Below, one piece after another: positions 8,947 through 16,844 of a stretch of DNA of 64,000 bases. The position numbers and the translations under genes were made by a program. The stretch covers positions 19,144 to 83,143 of the forward strand of contig CANQAC010000004.1 of assembly GCA_947589345.1 (NCBI GenBank), given 5' to 3'. Each line of letters opens with the position of its first letter. Within the stretch, counting starts at the first letter, position 1. Below the pieces are notes generated by a model. That model did not search any database. It saw nothing but the letters and a program-made list of their open reading frames with translations, and was not told the origin of the DNA. This DNA is from an uncultured Akkermansia sp. (lineage in GTDB: Bacteria; Verrucomicrobiota; Verrucomicrobiia; Verrucomicrobiales; Akkermansiaceae).

Positions 8947-10629
8947 TTAGGCGTTGTACATCTTCATGTAATACTCATCCGCCATGCGGTCGGATTCAAA
9001 GGCCGGTATGATATCGTGCATCGCAGTGAATACGAGACTCGTCCACGCATCCGGATTATCGTAATACATCGGTAGCACTTTCGATTCCAGCAGGTTATAG
9101 AAGTTGTCACGATCCGAACGATCGCGTGCCTCGACAGGCAGACCAGCCTTAGCCTCCGGAATAATAAAGCAGTTTTCACCATCGCGGGCAAATTCACGCA
9201 CCCAGCCATCATTGGTCGAGATGGTGATAGAGCCATTCATCGTGGCAGACATACCGGAGGTACCAGAGGCCTCACGAGTAACTACCGGGTTATTCAGCCA
9301 AATATCCGAACCATTTTTAAGGAGTCGAGAAAGTTCCAGCTCGTAACCGGTAAGCACGGCGCAACGCGGATACTTGTTACTTAATTCGTTGAGTTTATTA
9401 AAGATGTCCACTGCTGCAAAATCTGTCGGATACGGCTTCCCTGCCCAGATCATCTGAACCGGACGGTTGGTACGCTGTAGCATGCGCTCAAACATCACCG
9501 GGTTCTCCGTGATGAGAGCCGGCCGTTTATAGGCGGCAAAACGTCGCGCCCATACGATGGTGAGTGTATCCTGGTCAAAGAGGTGACCTGTCTGCTCACC
9601 CACTACGCGGAAGATATCTTTTTTCAAGGCGCGTTTGCGGGCGCGAAAAGCTTTTTTATCGCCCTCGCGGAAAGCCTCCGCCAACTCAGGGTCCTGCCAA
9701 TAAGCGCTGTTCTGAGCATTGGTCACATGCGTAATGGGACAGATATCCGAGTAGCCCTGCCACATCTGGCGCGAGACTTCTCCATGCAACGCTGACACTC
9801 CATTGGCAATGTGTGAAAGACGTAAAGCTGCAAGCGTATAATTGAACGTCTGCTCACCTGGGTCAAGCTTGAGCATGGATCGAACCTGATCAAGCGAGAG
9901 TCCGTCAAAGAAAGAGAAATTAGCCATCAAATTGATGTCCATTTTCTCGTTGCCGGCCTCTTCAGGAGTATGCGTGGTAAAGACAAAACGCCTGCGCACC
10001 TCCTCCACATTGCCGCCATTGTGGGCCAGCATATTGAAAGCAGCGCCGATGGCATGCGCCTCATTCATGTGGTAAATCTCCGGTTCTACCCCCAACTCTT
10101 CAAAGAGACGAGCGCCTCCCTGCCCCAATACAATGTACTGCGAAATGCGTGTCATGGGGTTGGAATCATAAAGACGCTGCGTAATTGAGCGACTCATGGC
10201 ATCATTCTCCGGAAGATCCGTGGTGAGGAAAAACATGGGGGCGGTGCCAAAAGTTTCCGGTCGCAGGAAATAGGCTTTCACCCACACCGGTGCATCGCAC
10301 ACTCGGATGAGGAACTTAATATTATGATCCTCCAAAAACGTGTAGTCACGTCGACGATACTGCACCGCCATGGAACCATCCTCGGCGCGAATCTGGTTAT
10401 AATACCCATACGACCATAAAATGCCCACACCCACCAGGTTTTGGCGTAATGCTCCCGCTGAACGCATGTGTGACCCTGCCAAATAGCCGAGCCCTCCTGA
10501 GTATATCTTGAACACGTTGTCTATGGCATACTCCATGCAAAAATACGCCACTGATTTGCTATACTTCGGCTCAATCTCGTACGGATGCGCGTACTGCGCA
10601 GGCAAAAATGATTGTGTACTCATGGTCAT
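8947..10629 (-). CDS. alpha-glucan phosphorylase-like protein (GT35) lacking the PLP lysine
   Basis: About 560 residues, matching the short alpha-glucan phosphorylases. Conserved family blocks are present: IYSGGLGYLAGSHMRSA, HMNEAHAIGAAFN, SHIANGVSALHGEVSRQMW, and ARRFAAYKRP near the phosphate/PLP site. However, the block that carries the Schiff-base lysine in active phosphorylases (GTSGMK or GTGNMK) reads GTSGMSATMNG, with Ser at residue 461. The usual THVTNGVH block reads THVTNAQN. It may therefore be a pseudo-enzyme, a different transferase or a glucan-binding regulator. The frame opens with ATG-ACC-ATG, and either ATG (10629 or 10623) could start. A TATTAT sits 6 bases upstream. Carboxynorspermidine synthase follows after 7 bases. 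Confidence 0.82.
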   Translation of the reverse strand: MTMSTQSFLPAQYAHPYEIEPKYSKSVAYFCMEYAIDNVFKIYSGGLGYLAGSHMRSAGALRQNLVGVGILWSYGYYNQIRAEDGSMAVQYRRRDYTFLEDHNIKFLIRVCDAPVWVKAYFLRPETFGTAPMFFLTTDLPENDAMSRSITQRLYDSNPMTRISQYIVLGQGGARLFEELGVEPEIYHMNEAHAIGAAFNMLAHNGGNVEEVRRRFVFTTHTPEEAGNEKMDINLMANFSFFDGLSLDQVRSMLKLDPGEQTFNYTLAALRLSHIANGVSALHGEVSRQMWQGYSDICPITHVTNAQNSAYWQDPELAEAFREGDKKAFRARKRALKKDIFRVVGEQTGHLFDQDTLTIVWARRFAAYKRPALITENPVMFERMLQRTNRPVQMIWAGKPYPTDFAAVDIFNKLNELSNKYPRCAVLTGYELELSRLLKNGSDIWLNNPVVTREASGTSGMSATMNGSITISTNDGWVREFARDGENCFIIPEAKAGLPVEARDRSDRDNFYNLLESKVLPMYYDNPDAWTSLVFTAMHDIIPAFESDRMADEYYMKMYNA

Positions 10630-10755
10630 CTCGTCATAATAAGCCCGCCTCCCTTACAAGCGGGGTCGCGGTATTCTACACCTTCTGGCTCCATTAGAAA
10701 AGAAAAATCAGATGCATGACACCGTAAAAAATAAATGAGGCTTCTTGCCGCCTCA

Positions 10756-11379
10756 CTATGAGCTTGGCATGTAAGTACGTAGCAACGCTACAGCGTCCAC
10801 AGCGAGACGCGAGAGCGCTGTCCTCTTGTCGAGGATCCGTGGGAGCGCCCAAAGCGTGAAGTCATCATGCGCCACAATATTGAAGTACATCCCACGCAGA
10901 CAGGTGAAGCACCATAACCAGTCATCCCGCCGCATCCCCGGAAAAAAACTGCTCAGCGCATCTGTCCACTCTGCTATGGCGTAGGCGTAATGGGATTCGT
11001 ACACATCGCGTGTAAGTTCCGGGGATTCGTAGCCCATTTTATTGAGGAAACGAAGCACGTCCTCCCCGGAAACCACTGCAGCATCCTGCCAATGCGTGAG
11101 GGGAGCCGCTAACCACGCATCAATAATCTGCACGGGATCGCCACTTGGCAGTGCTTGCAGCAAAGCCTGCCGACAGGCCTTATTGTACGGAGCAGACACA
11201 TAAGCAAATGTATCGCGATAGAGGTCGGTTTTACTGCCAAAATGGTAGGTAATAGCCCCCATCGTCACTCCGGCACTGCGCGCTATATCGCGCAATGTAA
11301 CTCCACGAAATCCCATGGCTGTGAAATCTCGTATAGCGGCGCGCATGATACGCGCTTTCGTAGCATCTGATCTGCTCAT
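10756..11379 (-). CDS. TetR-family transcriptional regulator
   Basis: 207 residues, typical TetR size. The N-terminal helix-turn-helix is clear: ATKARIMRAAIRDF, then GVTLRDIARSAGVTMGAITY and HFGSKTDLYRD. The C-terminal ligand domain has no recognisable specificity. Its ATG overlaps the stop of the thioredoxin-like lipoprotein by 4 bases (ATGA), so it is the last gene of the 14738-10756 operon and may regulate it. A target operator was not identified. Confidence 0.92.
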   Translation of the reverse strand: MSRSDATKARIMRAAIRDFTAMGFRGVTLRDIARSAGVTMGAITYHFGSKTDLYRDTFAYVSAPYNKACRQALLQALPSGDPVQIIDAWLAAPLTHWQDAAVVSGEDVLRFLNKMGYESPELTRDVYESHYAYAIAEWTDALSSFFPGMRRDDWLWCFTCLRGMYFNIVAHDDFTLWALPRILDKRTALSRLAVDAVALLRTYMPSS

Positions 11380-12344
11380 AATTCGTCAGGATTTTCTGAT
11401 GGTAAATCAGGTTTGACCGGCAATTTTGAGCGCAGCAATTCAGCATCTTCTTTGCAAAATTGAGTAATCTTTGTGCGAGTGATGCGACCGCCGCTTTCCC
11501 GTAAGTACGCAACTTCATGCTTCGGATCTACTCGCATAAGTTTGGCGAATACATGTCGATCCCCACGCGCCGATTTCCAATCTCGATACCCTCGCTCTGC
11601 AAGCTCGCCCTTGTATTCATCGTACTTCTTTTGGGCCAAGGCAACGCCTGCTTTAAGTTCTTGAACAAACCCAGACAAAAATCCGTCGAATCCATCGATA
11701 CGCGCAACTATCTTACCGTTAGGTGTAATTACCGCAAATGAAGGTTTTTTTGTCAAGCCGTAGCGTCTCTGCAGCGCATTGATGTTATCCGCCTTATATT
11801 TCGCATTATCGGAATTGGTATCGCTTAGCGAAGCTCCGGAATCCAGTCGCACACAAACCGCACGAGTACCGACCCAATCTTCAAACTCCTTTGTCTCCAG
11901 ATATTCCTTGCCGAGCTGACCGCTCTTGGGCGAGATGAGCGAATCGTGGAACCACACAATAAGAGGGAGTTCCTGTCGGCGAGCCAGCTGAATCGAGCGT
12001 CCCATATCAATCTGCCAGCCTCGCCCAAGTTTTTTATTTTCAAAAATGGCTGTCAGTCCGGGGATTTCAGCATCCGGGTCATCCGGATTTGTCCACACCA
12101 GTTCGTCTTCCGATCCGTTGTCGACTTTTTTGAGTTCATCCTCTGAAGAGACACTGATATTTACCGCATTAATATCTCCCTTATTGGCGAGCAACGGATT
12201 GCCTAAACTCCGCGCCACCTCTTCAGCTGAAGCAGAGGCTGCTTGTGCAGGCTTCTCCTCCTGCTTGTGGATAGTACATGCCACAAGCAAGAGTAGCAGC
12301 GTCTGTATGACTGCGGCGCGTACTAATACCACCTCATCCTTCAT
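11376..12344 (-). CDS. thioredoxin-fold lipoprotein, function unknown
   Basis: About 322 residues. The N-terminus is a lipoprotein signal (charged MKDEVVLVR, hydrophobic stretch, lipobox LLVAC). A linker rich in Ala, Glu and Lys follows. The second half looks like a thioredoxin fold: SIQLARRQELPLIVWFH, then VCVRLDSG, and a cis-Pro-like segment in LTKKPSFAVITPNGKIVARI. The usual CxxC active site is missing, so it may be a structural or chaperone-like member. The ATG at 12344 overlaps the mazG stop by 11 bases; a GTG at 12371 is an alternative that would give a longer n-region. Likely membrane-anchored and facing the periplasm. Confidence 0.72.
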   Translation of the reverse strand: MKDEVVLVRAAVIQTLLLLLVACTIHKQEEKPAQAASASAEEVARSLGNPLLANKGDINAVNISVSSEDELKKVDNGSEDELVWTNPDDPDAEIPGLTAIFENKKLGRGWQIDMGRSIQLARRQELPLIVWFHDSLISPKSGQLGKEYLETKEFEDWVGTRAVCVRLDSGASLSDTNSDNAKYKADNINALQRRYGLTKKPSFAVITPNGKIVARIDGFDGFLSGFVQELKAGVALAQKKYDEYKGELAERGYRDWKSARGDRHVFAKLMRVDPKHEVAYLRESGGRITRTKITQFCKEDAELLRSKLPVKPDLPSENPDEL

Positions 12345-13203
12345 CGGGAGATTCTTGAGATGCTTGTTCACGTACTTTCACAGCCCGCCACATTTGGTCA
12401 AACTGTTCAGCATCTGCCTGTTGAAGCGTTATGCTTTCATCTTCAAGCAGTTGTTGCATCGTGTGAAAACGCCGCACAAACTTATTGTTAGCACCACGTA
12501 GTGCATCCTCCGGGTTCACGCAACGATGGCGACACAGGTTGACAACCGTGAAAAGCAAATCTCCAAGTTCCTCGGTCACACGAGGATCATTATCCGGCAA
12601 CGTCATGGTACCCTGCACTTCGTCCAACTCCTCACGGATTTTTTCCACTACTTGTTCATGCCTTTCCCAATCAAAGCCAACTTTAGCCGCCTTTGCTGTA
12701 AGCTTGTAAGCCCGTATCAGCTCCGGCAATCCTTTCCCGCAGTCGTGCAAATATGGTTGATGCTCCGTGTGACGCTCCTGCCGTTTGATCTGATCCCAAC
12801 GGGTCAGCACCTCATCGGCGTCCTTAGCAATAGCCTCGCCGAACACGTGAGGATGACGTCTTACCAACTTTTCGCACAACTCGCGGGCTACATCGTAAAC
12901 ACTGAATCCCTCTTCAGGGCGCTCTTGAGCCAATTCAGCATGAAATAGTACTTGCAATAGCACATCTCCAAGCTCCTCTCGCAAGTGGACCGCATCCTTT
13001 GATCGGATAGCATCTATGCACTCATAGCATTCCTCGATGAGATTGGCAATAAGGCTCTCGTGTGTTTGTTCAGCATCCCAGGGGCAACCACCGGGCGCTC
13101 GTAGACGGTGCATAATCGCTATGGCGCGTTCCAATTGGCGCTGCGGCTCCGAGCAGCGTATCATTTCATCATCATTCACGGCTACGTTGATCTCGGCGTT
13201 CAT
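12334..13203 (-). CDS. mazG: nucleoside triphosphate pyrophosphohydrolase MazG
   Basis: 289 residues with two tandem MazG domains, as in the house-cleaning NTP pyrophosphohydrolases. The first domain shows the family signature LRAPGGCPWDAEQTHESL followed by the metal-binding EECYE and EELGDVLLQVLFH. The second domain has EELDEVQGTM and EELGDLLFTVVNLCRH. It hydrolyses non-canonical NTPs, and possibly (p)ppGpp-related substrates, in the cytoplasm. It overlaps its upstream neighbour by 32 bases and its downstream neighbour by 11, so it is tightly embedded in the operon. Confidence 0.95.
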   Translation of the reverse strand: MNAEINVAVNDDEMIRCSEPQRQLERAIAIMHRLRAPGGCPWDAEQTHESLIANLIEECYECIDAIRSKDAVHLREELGDVLLQVLFHAELAQERPEEGFSVYDVARELCEKLVRRHPHVFGEAIAKDADEVLTRWDQIKRQERHTEHQPYLHDCGKGLPELIRAYKLTAKAAKVGFDWERHEQVVEKIREELDEVQGTMTLPDNDPRVTEELGDLLFTVVNLCRHRCVNPEDALRGANNKFVRRFHTMQQLLEDESITLQQADAEQFDQMWRAVKVREQASQESPDEG

Positions 13204-13471
13204 TCACTGCTTTCCCTGCCAGGATATCCTGAACCTGCTGCACATGCTTCCAAGCCACCCGACGACGGCTGTATTTTCGTTTGAGCAAATCGAGCAATTC
13301 CTGCCATATCTCCATGGTGAACTTTGCGGGCTGTGGTCCCCCCAACTCATTTCTCTGCGAACGCGATACCTTCGGCGTGCAAGTCAACTGCCACCAACCG
13401 CCAAAGCAGGAGGCCTCGTAGATCACCTTTTCCCCCTCCTCGGTACGCGACTGCCAGCTGAAAGTCTCCAC
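13172..13471 (-). CDS. small protein of unknown function (99 aa)
   Basis: A 99-residue frame sits exactly between the flavoprotein stop (5 bases upstream) and the mazG start, which it overlaps by 32 bases. It has protein-like composition, with a predicted beta-rich N-half (EASCFGGWWQLTCTP) and a basic helical C-half (MEIWQELLDLLKRKYSRRR). No family is recognised. Without it there would be a 273-base hole in an otherwise gapless operon, which supports it being real. Confidence 0.65.
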   Translation of the reverse strand: METFSWQSRTEEGEKVIYEASCFGGWWQLTCTPKVSRSQRNELGGPQPAKFTMEIWQELLDLLKRKYSRRRVAWKHVQQVQDILAGKAVNERRDQRSRE

Positions 13472-13476
13472 AGCTC

Positions 13477-14202
13477 TTATCGGATGAAGTGAGTAAACTT
13501 GCGTTCCACCGCCGTCGGAGCCGGTACCGCAGCATAGGCTCTCACAGCCCGCGCCATGTTTCTCCCCAATTGGCGCATAATGCTCACGCCCTCCTCATCC
13601 GCCATCACATCCTCCGGACCAAAGTCATGCACCTCATTCCAATAGAATGACGACACCACCGGCATCTGAGCTATCGTAAAATGCTTCTGGATTGCATCCA
13701 AAGTGGCCAATGACCCCGCTCGACGACTGGATGCTACGGCAGCGGCGGGTTTTCCTTCAAAAGCTCCACCACCCGCATAAAACGCGCGATCCATGGCACT
13801 CAGCAACCGTCCGCTGGGATGTCCGAAGTACACTGGTGAGCCGAACACAAAACCCTGCGCTTCTCGCGCCTTAGTGATAAGCTCATTTACCGCATCTTTA
13901 TCCCAAATACACCGGCCAGGGTGCTTTTTGCAACTGCCACATGCCATACAATCTTGCACCGGAGCCGTGCCCAAGTAAAAAATCTCCGTATCCACCCCGT
14001 CAGCCTGCAGTTCCTGAGCCACTATACTGAGGGCAGTGTACGTGCAGCCCTCCATATGCGGGCTTCCATTGACTAACAAAACACGGGGCTTGGTCACGCC
14101 CGACCCAGCCGTGGCAACGATATCCTCCCCAGCCACGGCAGCTGCCGCTAACGCTCCACCTGCTAATCCCAACTTCGTCATAAATGTACGTCTATCTGTC
14201 AT
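13477..14202 (-). CDS. Tat-exported NADPH-dependent FMN reductase-like Fe-S flavoprotein
   Basis: 241 residues. The N-terminus is a twin-arginine signal (DRRTFMTKLG, then an Ala/Gly-rich hydrophobic core), predicting export of the folded protein. The mature part is a flavodoxin-like FMN reductase fold: PRVLLVNGSPHMEGCTYTA at the FMN phosphate site, and FGSPVYFGHPSGRL. Cys85, Cys88, Cys91 and Cys98 form Cx2Cx2Cx6C, the compact spacing seen in iron-sulfur flavoproteins. I infer a cofactor-loaded periplasmic flavoprotein, with FMN and possibly a 4Fe-4S cluster; electron donor and acceptor are unknown. It follows the 14738 gene after 14 bases. Confidence 0.85.
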   Translation of the reverse strand: MTDRRTFMTKLGLAGGALAAAAVAGEDIVATAGSGVTKPRVLLVNGSPHMEGCTYTALSIVAQELQADGVDTEIFYLGTAPVQDCMACGSCKKHPGRCIWDKDAVNELITKAREAQGFVFGSPVYFGHPSGRLLSAMDRAFYAGGGAFEGKPAAAVASSRRAGSLATLDAIQKHFTIAQMPVVSSFYWNEVHDFGPEDVMADEEGVSIMRQLGRNMARAVRAYAAVPAPTAVERKFTHFIR

Positions 14203-14216
14203 AAAAATCGTGTTGA

Positions 14217-14738
14217 TTAACGACGTTGCGGCGCTCCGCCCAATTCTCGGTGAATGCGCCCTACATCATCATGCATTGTGGGGGCAATTTGGCTGCGCCG
14301 ACCGGGATCCAACGACACAATGAGCGGCTTGGAGCGACTGCCGTCAGCCGTATACTTATATATGACGCGCTGCACCAATTTGCCCTGCGGATGCGAGAAC
14401 ATGCGCTCCTCAATAAGGCGAGCCGAACTGTCATACCCATACGCCACCTTGTAAATCAGGTCACGATTGTGATCGTAAATGTTGCAGGCCACTAACTGCC
14501 CATACTTCCCCTCGCGATAATCGTTGATGGCCGCCAGTTTCCCGCTCGCAGTATATGTTGCGCACCTCATCCCCTTGCTCCCCCGCTGCCTCTTGTACAC
14601 CGATCGAGACCCATCCGGATGCCGCACCACACGCGCCAAGTCACGGCTTTCATTGGCCAAGTTTGGGCTCTGAGCTTCCGTCATCTCCATCATCCACGCC
14701 ATCAGCGCGCATATTGCCATGGTGATGCACCTGTTCAT
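14217..14738 (-). CDS. secreted protein with YD-like strands, function unknown
   Basis: 173 residues. The first 22 form a likely signal peptide (MNRCITMAICALMAWMMEMTEA, just over the usual length), with cleavage near TEAQS. The mature part has short repeating beta-type stretches resembling antitoxin/YD-repeat patterns: TYTASGKLAAINDYREGKY, then VAYGYDSSARLIEERMF, then VIYKYTADG. No family name can be given. It is the first gene of the operon running to the TetR gene, and a promoter lies directly upstream with its -10 box 7 bases before this ATG. Confidence 0.75.
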   Translation of the reverse strand: MNRCITMAICALMAWMMEMTEAQSPNLANESRDLARVVRHPDGSRSVYKRQRGSKGMRCATYTASGKLAAINDYREGKYGQLVACNIYDHNRDLIYKVAYGYDSSARLIEERMFSHPQGKLVQRVIYKYTADGSRSKPLIVSLDPGRRSQIAPTMHDDVGRIHRELGGAPQRR

Positions 14739-14745
14739 GTCTCGT

Positions 14746-14774
14746 ATTCTACCGCGCTAACCGCGCCATGGCAA
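14746..14774 (-). promoter_or_regulatory. promoter of the 14738-10756 operon, leaderless
   Basis: On the minus strand TTGCCA (14769-14774), a 17-base spacer, TAGAAT (14746-14751), then 7 bases to the ATG at 14738. Transcription should start at or next to the A of ATG. Confidence 0.7.
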
Positions 14775-14858
14775 GCCTATTCATTCTCTCGTGTTTTGCA
14801 AAAACTTTTCCATTTTCTTTCCGCCCGTACTCCAAATTCTCTCCTGACCATATTTCAC

Positions 14859-14887
14859 TTGACAAGACAAGCGTCATACCCTATATC
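14859..14887 (+). promoter_or_regulatory. promoter of the lipoprotein gene at 14918
   Basis: A perfect TTGACA (14859-14864), a 17-base spacer, then TATATC (14882-14887). Unlike its divergent partner this promoter leaves about 24 bases of leader, and an AGGA lies before the ATG at 14918. Confidence 0.65.
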
Positions 14888-14917
14888 AAAGCGCGACGCA
14901 GTAAACTCCATAGGAAT

Positions 14918-15511
14918 ATGATACACTTTCAAAGGCGAATGGCTACGGTATTGGTTTGTGTGGCCGTGGTGTCGGGACTGAACTCATGTATCAGTCAAAT
15001 ACTTGGGCAGGTGGTACGACAACAAATTAAAGAAGCCGGTGTGGACCTGTTGAACGCGAAAGACAAGGAATTCCAAAAAATAAACTCTAAGTCGTACAGC
15101 GACTTCATGCAAAAAGTAGATCAAGCCTGCTCTGCCAAAGTATGGGTTCGCAAAGGTCTGCGTAATGGCGTGACCAAAGATTTTGTTCTCACACCGGCTG
15201 AATTCTCACAACTCAAGGAAATCCTGCAGCGCACCGCACCCGTACCGCAAGCCAAGCAAGAACTGCTTCCCATGACGATTTCACGCGCATACAACAAACG
15301 TCTTGTCCTCTTTGATGCTTCAGGACGCCAAGTGTACTCCGTGGCGTACAGCAACAAATGGATGAAAGAATCGCAGATGAAAGAACTCTCTGCCGACCGA
15401 ACAGCCGGGCTTTTTGAAGCCGACTGGTTTTTACCAGATGCGGATTATGATGCTCTTTTCGCTCTGCCAAGTGTGCAAGCCGCCGAAAGTTGGGCCAATA
15501 CCGCTCGATAA
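14918..15511 (+). CDS. lipoprotein, function unknown
   Basis: 197 residues from the ATG at 14918. The N-terminus is a lipoprotein signal (basic HFQRR, hydrophobic ATVLVCVAVVSG, lipobox LNSC). The mature protein is mostly helical at first (QIKEAGVDLLNAKDKEFQKI) and ends in a small alpha/beta part with no known motif. An alternative ATG lies at 14939 behind AAAGGCG; the open frame upstream to 14768 crosses the promoter and is not used. It is transcribed on its own, divergent from the TetR operon. No function is recognised. Confidence 0.75.
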   Translation: MIHFQRRMATVLVCVAVVSGLNSCISQILGQVVRQQIKEAGVDLLNAKDKEFQKINSKSYSDFMQKVDQACSAKVWVRKGLRNGVTKDFVLTPAEFSQLKEILQRTAPVPQAKQELLPMTISRAYNKRLVLFDASGRQVYSVAYSNKWMKESQMKELSADRTAGLFEADWFLPDADYDALFALPSVQAAESWANTAR

Positions 15512-15673
15512 GGATGCCGCCGTGTACTCCTGTGCCTGCATGATCAGCTCCTCTTAGGCTCATTCGTATCGCTTTGTGCAGAAACGAAGCGTTCTTGGAC
15601 AAATTCTCGCCCTGTTGGATCCTAAGTAAGGAATGCAGCACGCATACGTGACCGTCACAGTTTCTATATCGGG

Positions 15674-15720
15674 TCTGCAATCTTGCAGATTCCGACGTAT
15701 ACGGCTTGCGGGACAAGCCG
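15674..15720. repeat. two short inverted repeats upstream of holA
   Basis: TCTGCA-4-TGCAGA (15674-15689) is followed by CGGCTTG-5-CAAGCCG (15702-15720). The second covers the likely -35 box of holA (15706-15711), so these look like operator half-sites in DNA more than RNA hairpins, since they lie upstream of the predicted transcription start. The rest of the 229-base region before holA shows nothing else. Confidence 0.5.
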
Positions 15721-15734
15721 GGATGTGATATGCT
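15706..15734 (+). promoter_or_regulatory. holA-mnmG promoter, leaderless
   Basis: TTGCGG (15706-15711), a 17-base spacer, TATGCT (15729-15734), then 6 bases to the ATG at 15741. Confidence 0.55.
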
Positions 15735-15740
15735 CGACAC

Positions 15741-16838
15741 ATGGCAAGCGAGCAGACGAGTTTTGTATATTTTGGGGGTGACGAGGGGGCCGCTGCCGCT
15801 GCTGCAGCAAATCAATACGAGGAATTAACCTCTGGCAGTGAAGGGTGGGGGAATGAAGTGATTGATGGAGCAGCTCCCACCGTAGACGACGCCACACAAG
15901 CCCTGCGACGCACCTGCGACGCTCTGCAAATGATCAACATGTTTGGGGGCAAAAAGGTGATCTGGTTGCGCGGCGTGAACTTCATGGCGGACACTCCGAG
16001 TGGCGCCCGAAGCGAGATTGTGCAGGAGGGAATAGATGAACTCTTAGACGTCCTCCAGAATATGCCTTCGGAAACTTTTCTTGTTCTGAATGCAACTGAA
16101 GTCGACAAACGACGCAGTTTTTTCAAAAAACTCGCGACCATAGCGCAAATGAAAGAGTTTGCGAGTATTGATATCACCCAGGAAGGTTGGGAGAGCGATG
16201 TGGCCGCTCTCACCATAAAACTAGCTCAACCTCTGGGACTTAAGTTTGACAATGCCGCCATGGAGCTTTTCGTACAACGTGTTAATGAGAGCACTCGCCA
16301 AATCTCCGGCGAACTCACAAAGCTGGACATCTATCTTGGCCCCAATCGCCGCACGGTCACCGAGCAAGATGTGGAAATTATGATCCCCATTTCCCGTCAT
16401 GGCGTGATTTTTGAAATATCACGAGCCATTGAACGTCACAACAGCCGCCTCGCCATCCGCTTACTTAATGAGCAAATGGCACAAGGTGAACAAGCTGTCA
16501 CCATCATGCGAGCCGCGATCATTCCCACTGTACGGCGGCAATATACGACCCGGTTGCTGGTGGATACGTATGGTTTAGATACGCGATGCGGATACCGCAG
16601 TTTTGAGAGTAAATTAAATACTTTGCCGGAAGAAGCCCGCAAACTCATCCCTCGCAAAAAAGACGGTTCTCTGAGCTGCTATGGAATCTACACCACGGCC
16701 TGCTCCTTGGGCAAGCTCTCTCTTAAACAGGCCAAACACCACCTCAACGCCTGCGCACTAGCAGATCGTCGTCTTGTGAGTACCCAGCTGGATGTGCGTG
16801 ATGTGCTGCAAACTCTCGTCATGACCTTGACCGCGTGA
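15741..16838 (+). CDS. holA: DNA polymerase III subunit delta
   Basis: 365 residues matching HolA, the clamp-loader delta subunit that opens the beta clamp. The N-terminal region has the family pattern: SFVYFGGDEGAAAAAA at the start, then DALQMINMFGGKKVIWLRGV where delta contacts the clamp, and FLVLNATEVDKRRSFFKKL. The C-terminal collar helices include RQISGELTKLDIYLG and AIIPTVRRQYTTRLL. Its start is fixed by a promoter whose -10 box ends 6 bases upstream. mnmG follows after 6 bases. Divergence is high, as usual for delta. Confidence 0.88.
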   Translation: MASEQTSFVYFGGDEGAAAAAAANQYEELTSGSEGWGNEVIDGAAPTVDDATQALRRTCDALQMINMFGGKKVIWLRGVNFMADTPSGARSEIVQEGIDELLDVLQNMPSETFLVLNATEVDKRRSFFKKLATIAQMKEFASIDITQEGWESDVAALTIKLAQPLGLKFDNAAMELFVQRVNESTRQISGELTKLDIYLGPNRRTVTEQDVEIMIPISRHGVIFEISRAIERHNSRLAIRLLNEQMAQGEQAVTIMRAAIIPTVRRQYTTRLLVDTYGLDTRCGYRSFESKLNTLPEEARKLIPRKKDGSLSCYGIYTTACSLGKLSLKQAKHHLNACALADRRLVSTQLDVRDVLQTLVMTLTA

Positions 16839-16844
16839 TCCCCC

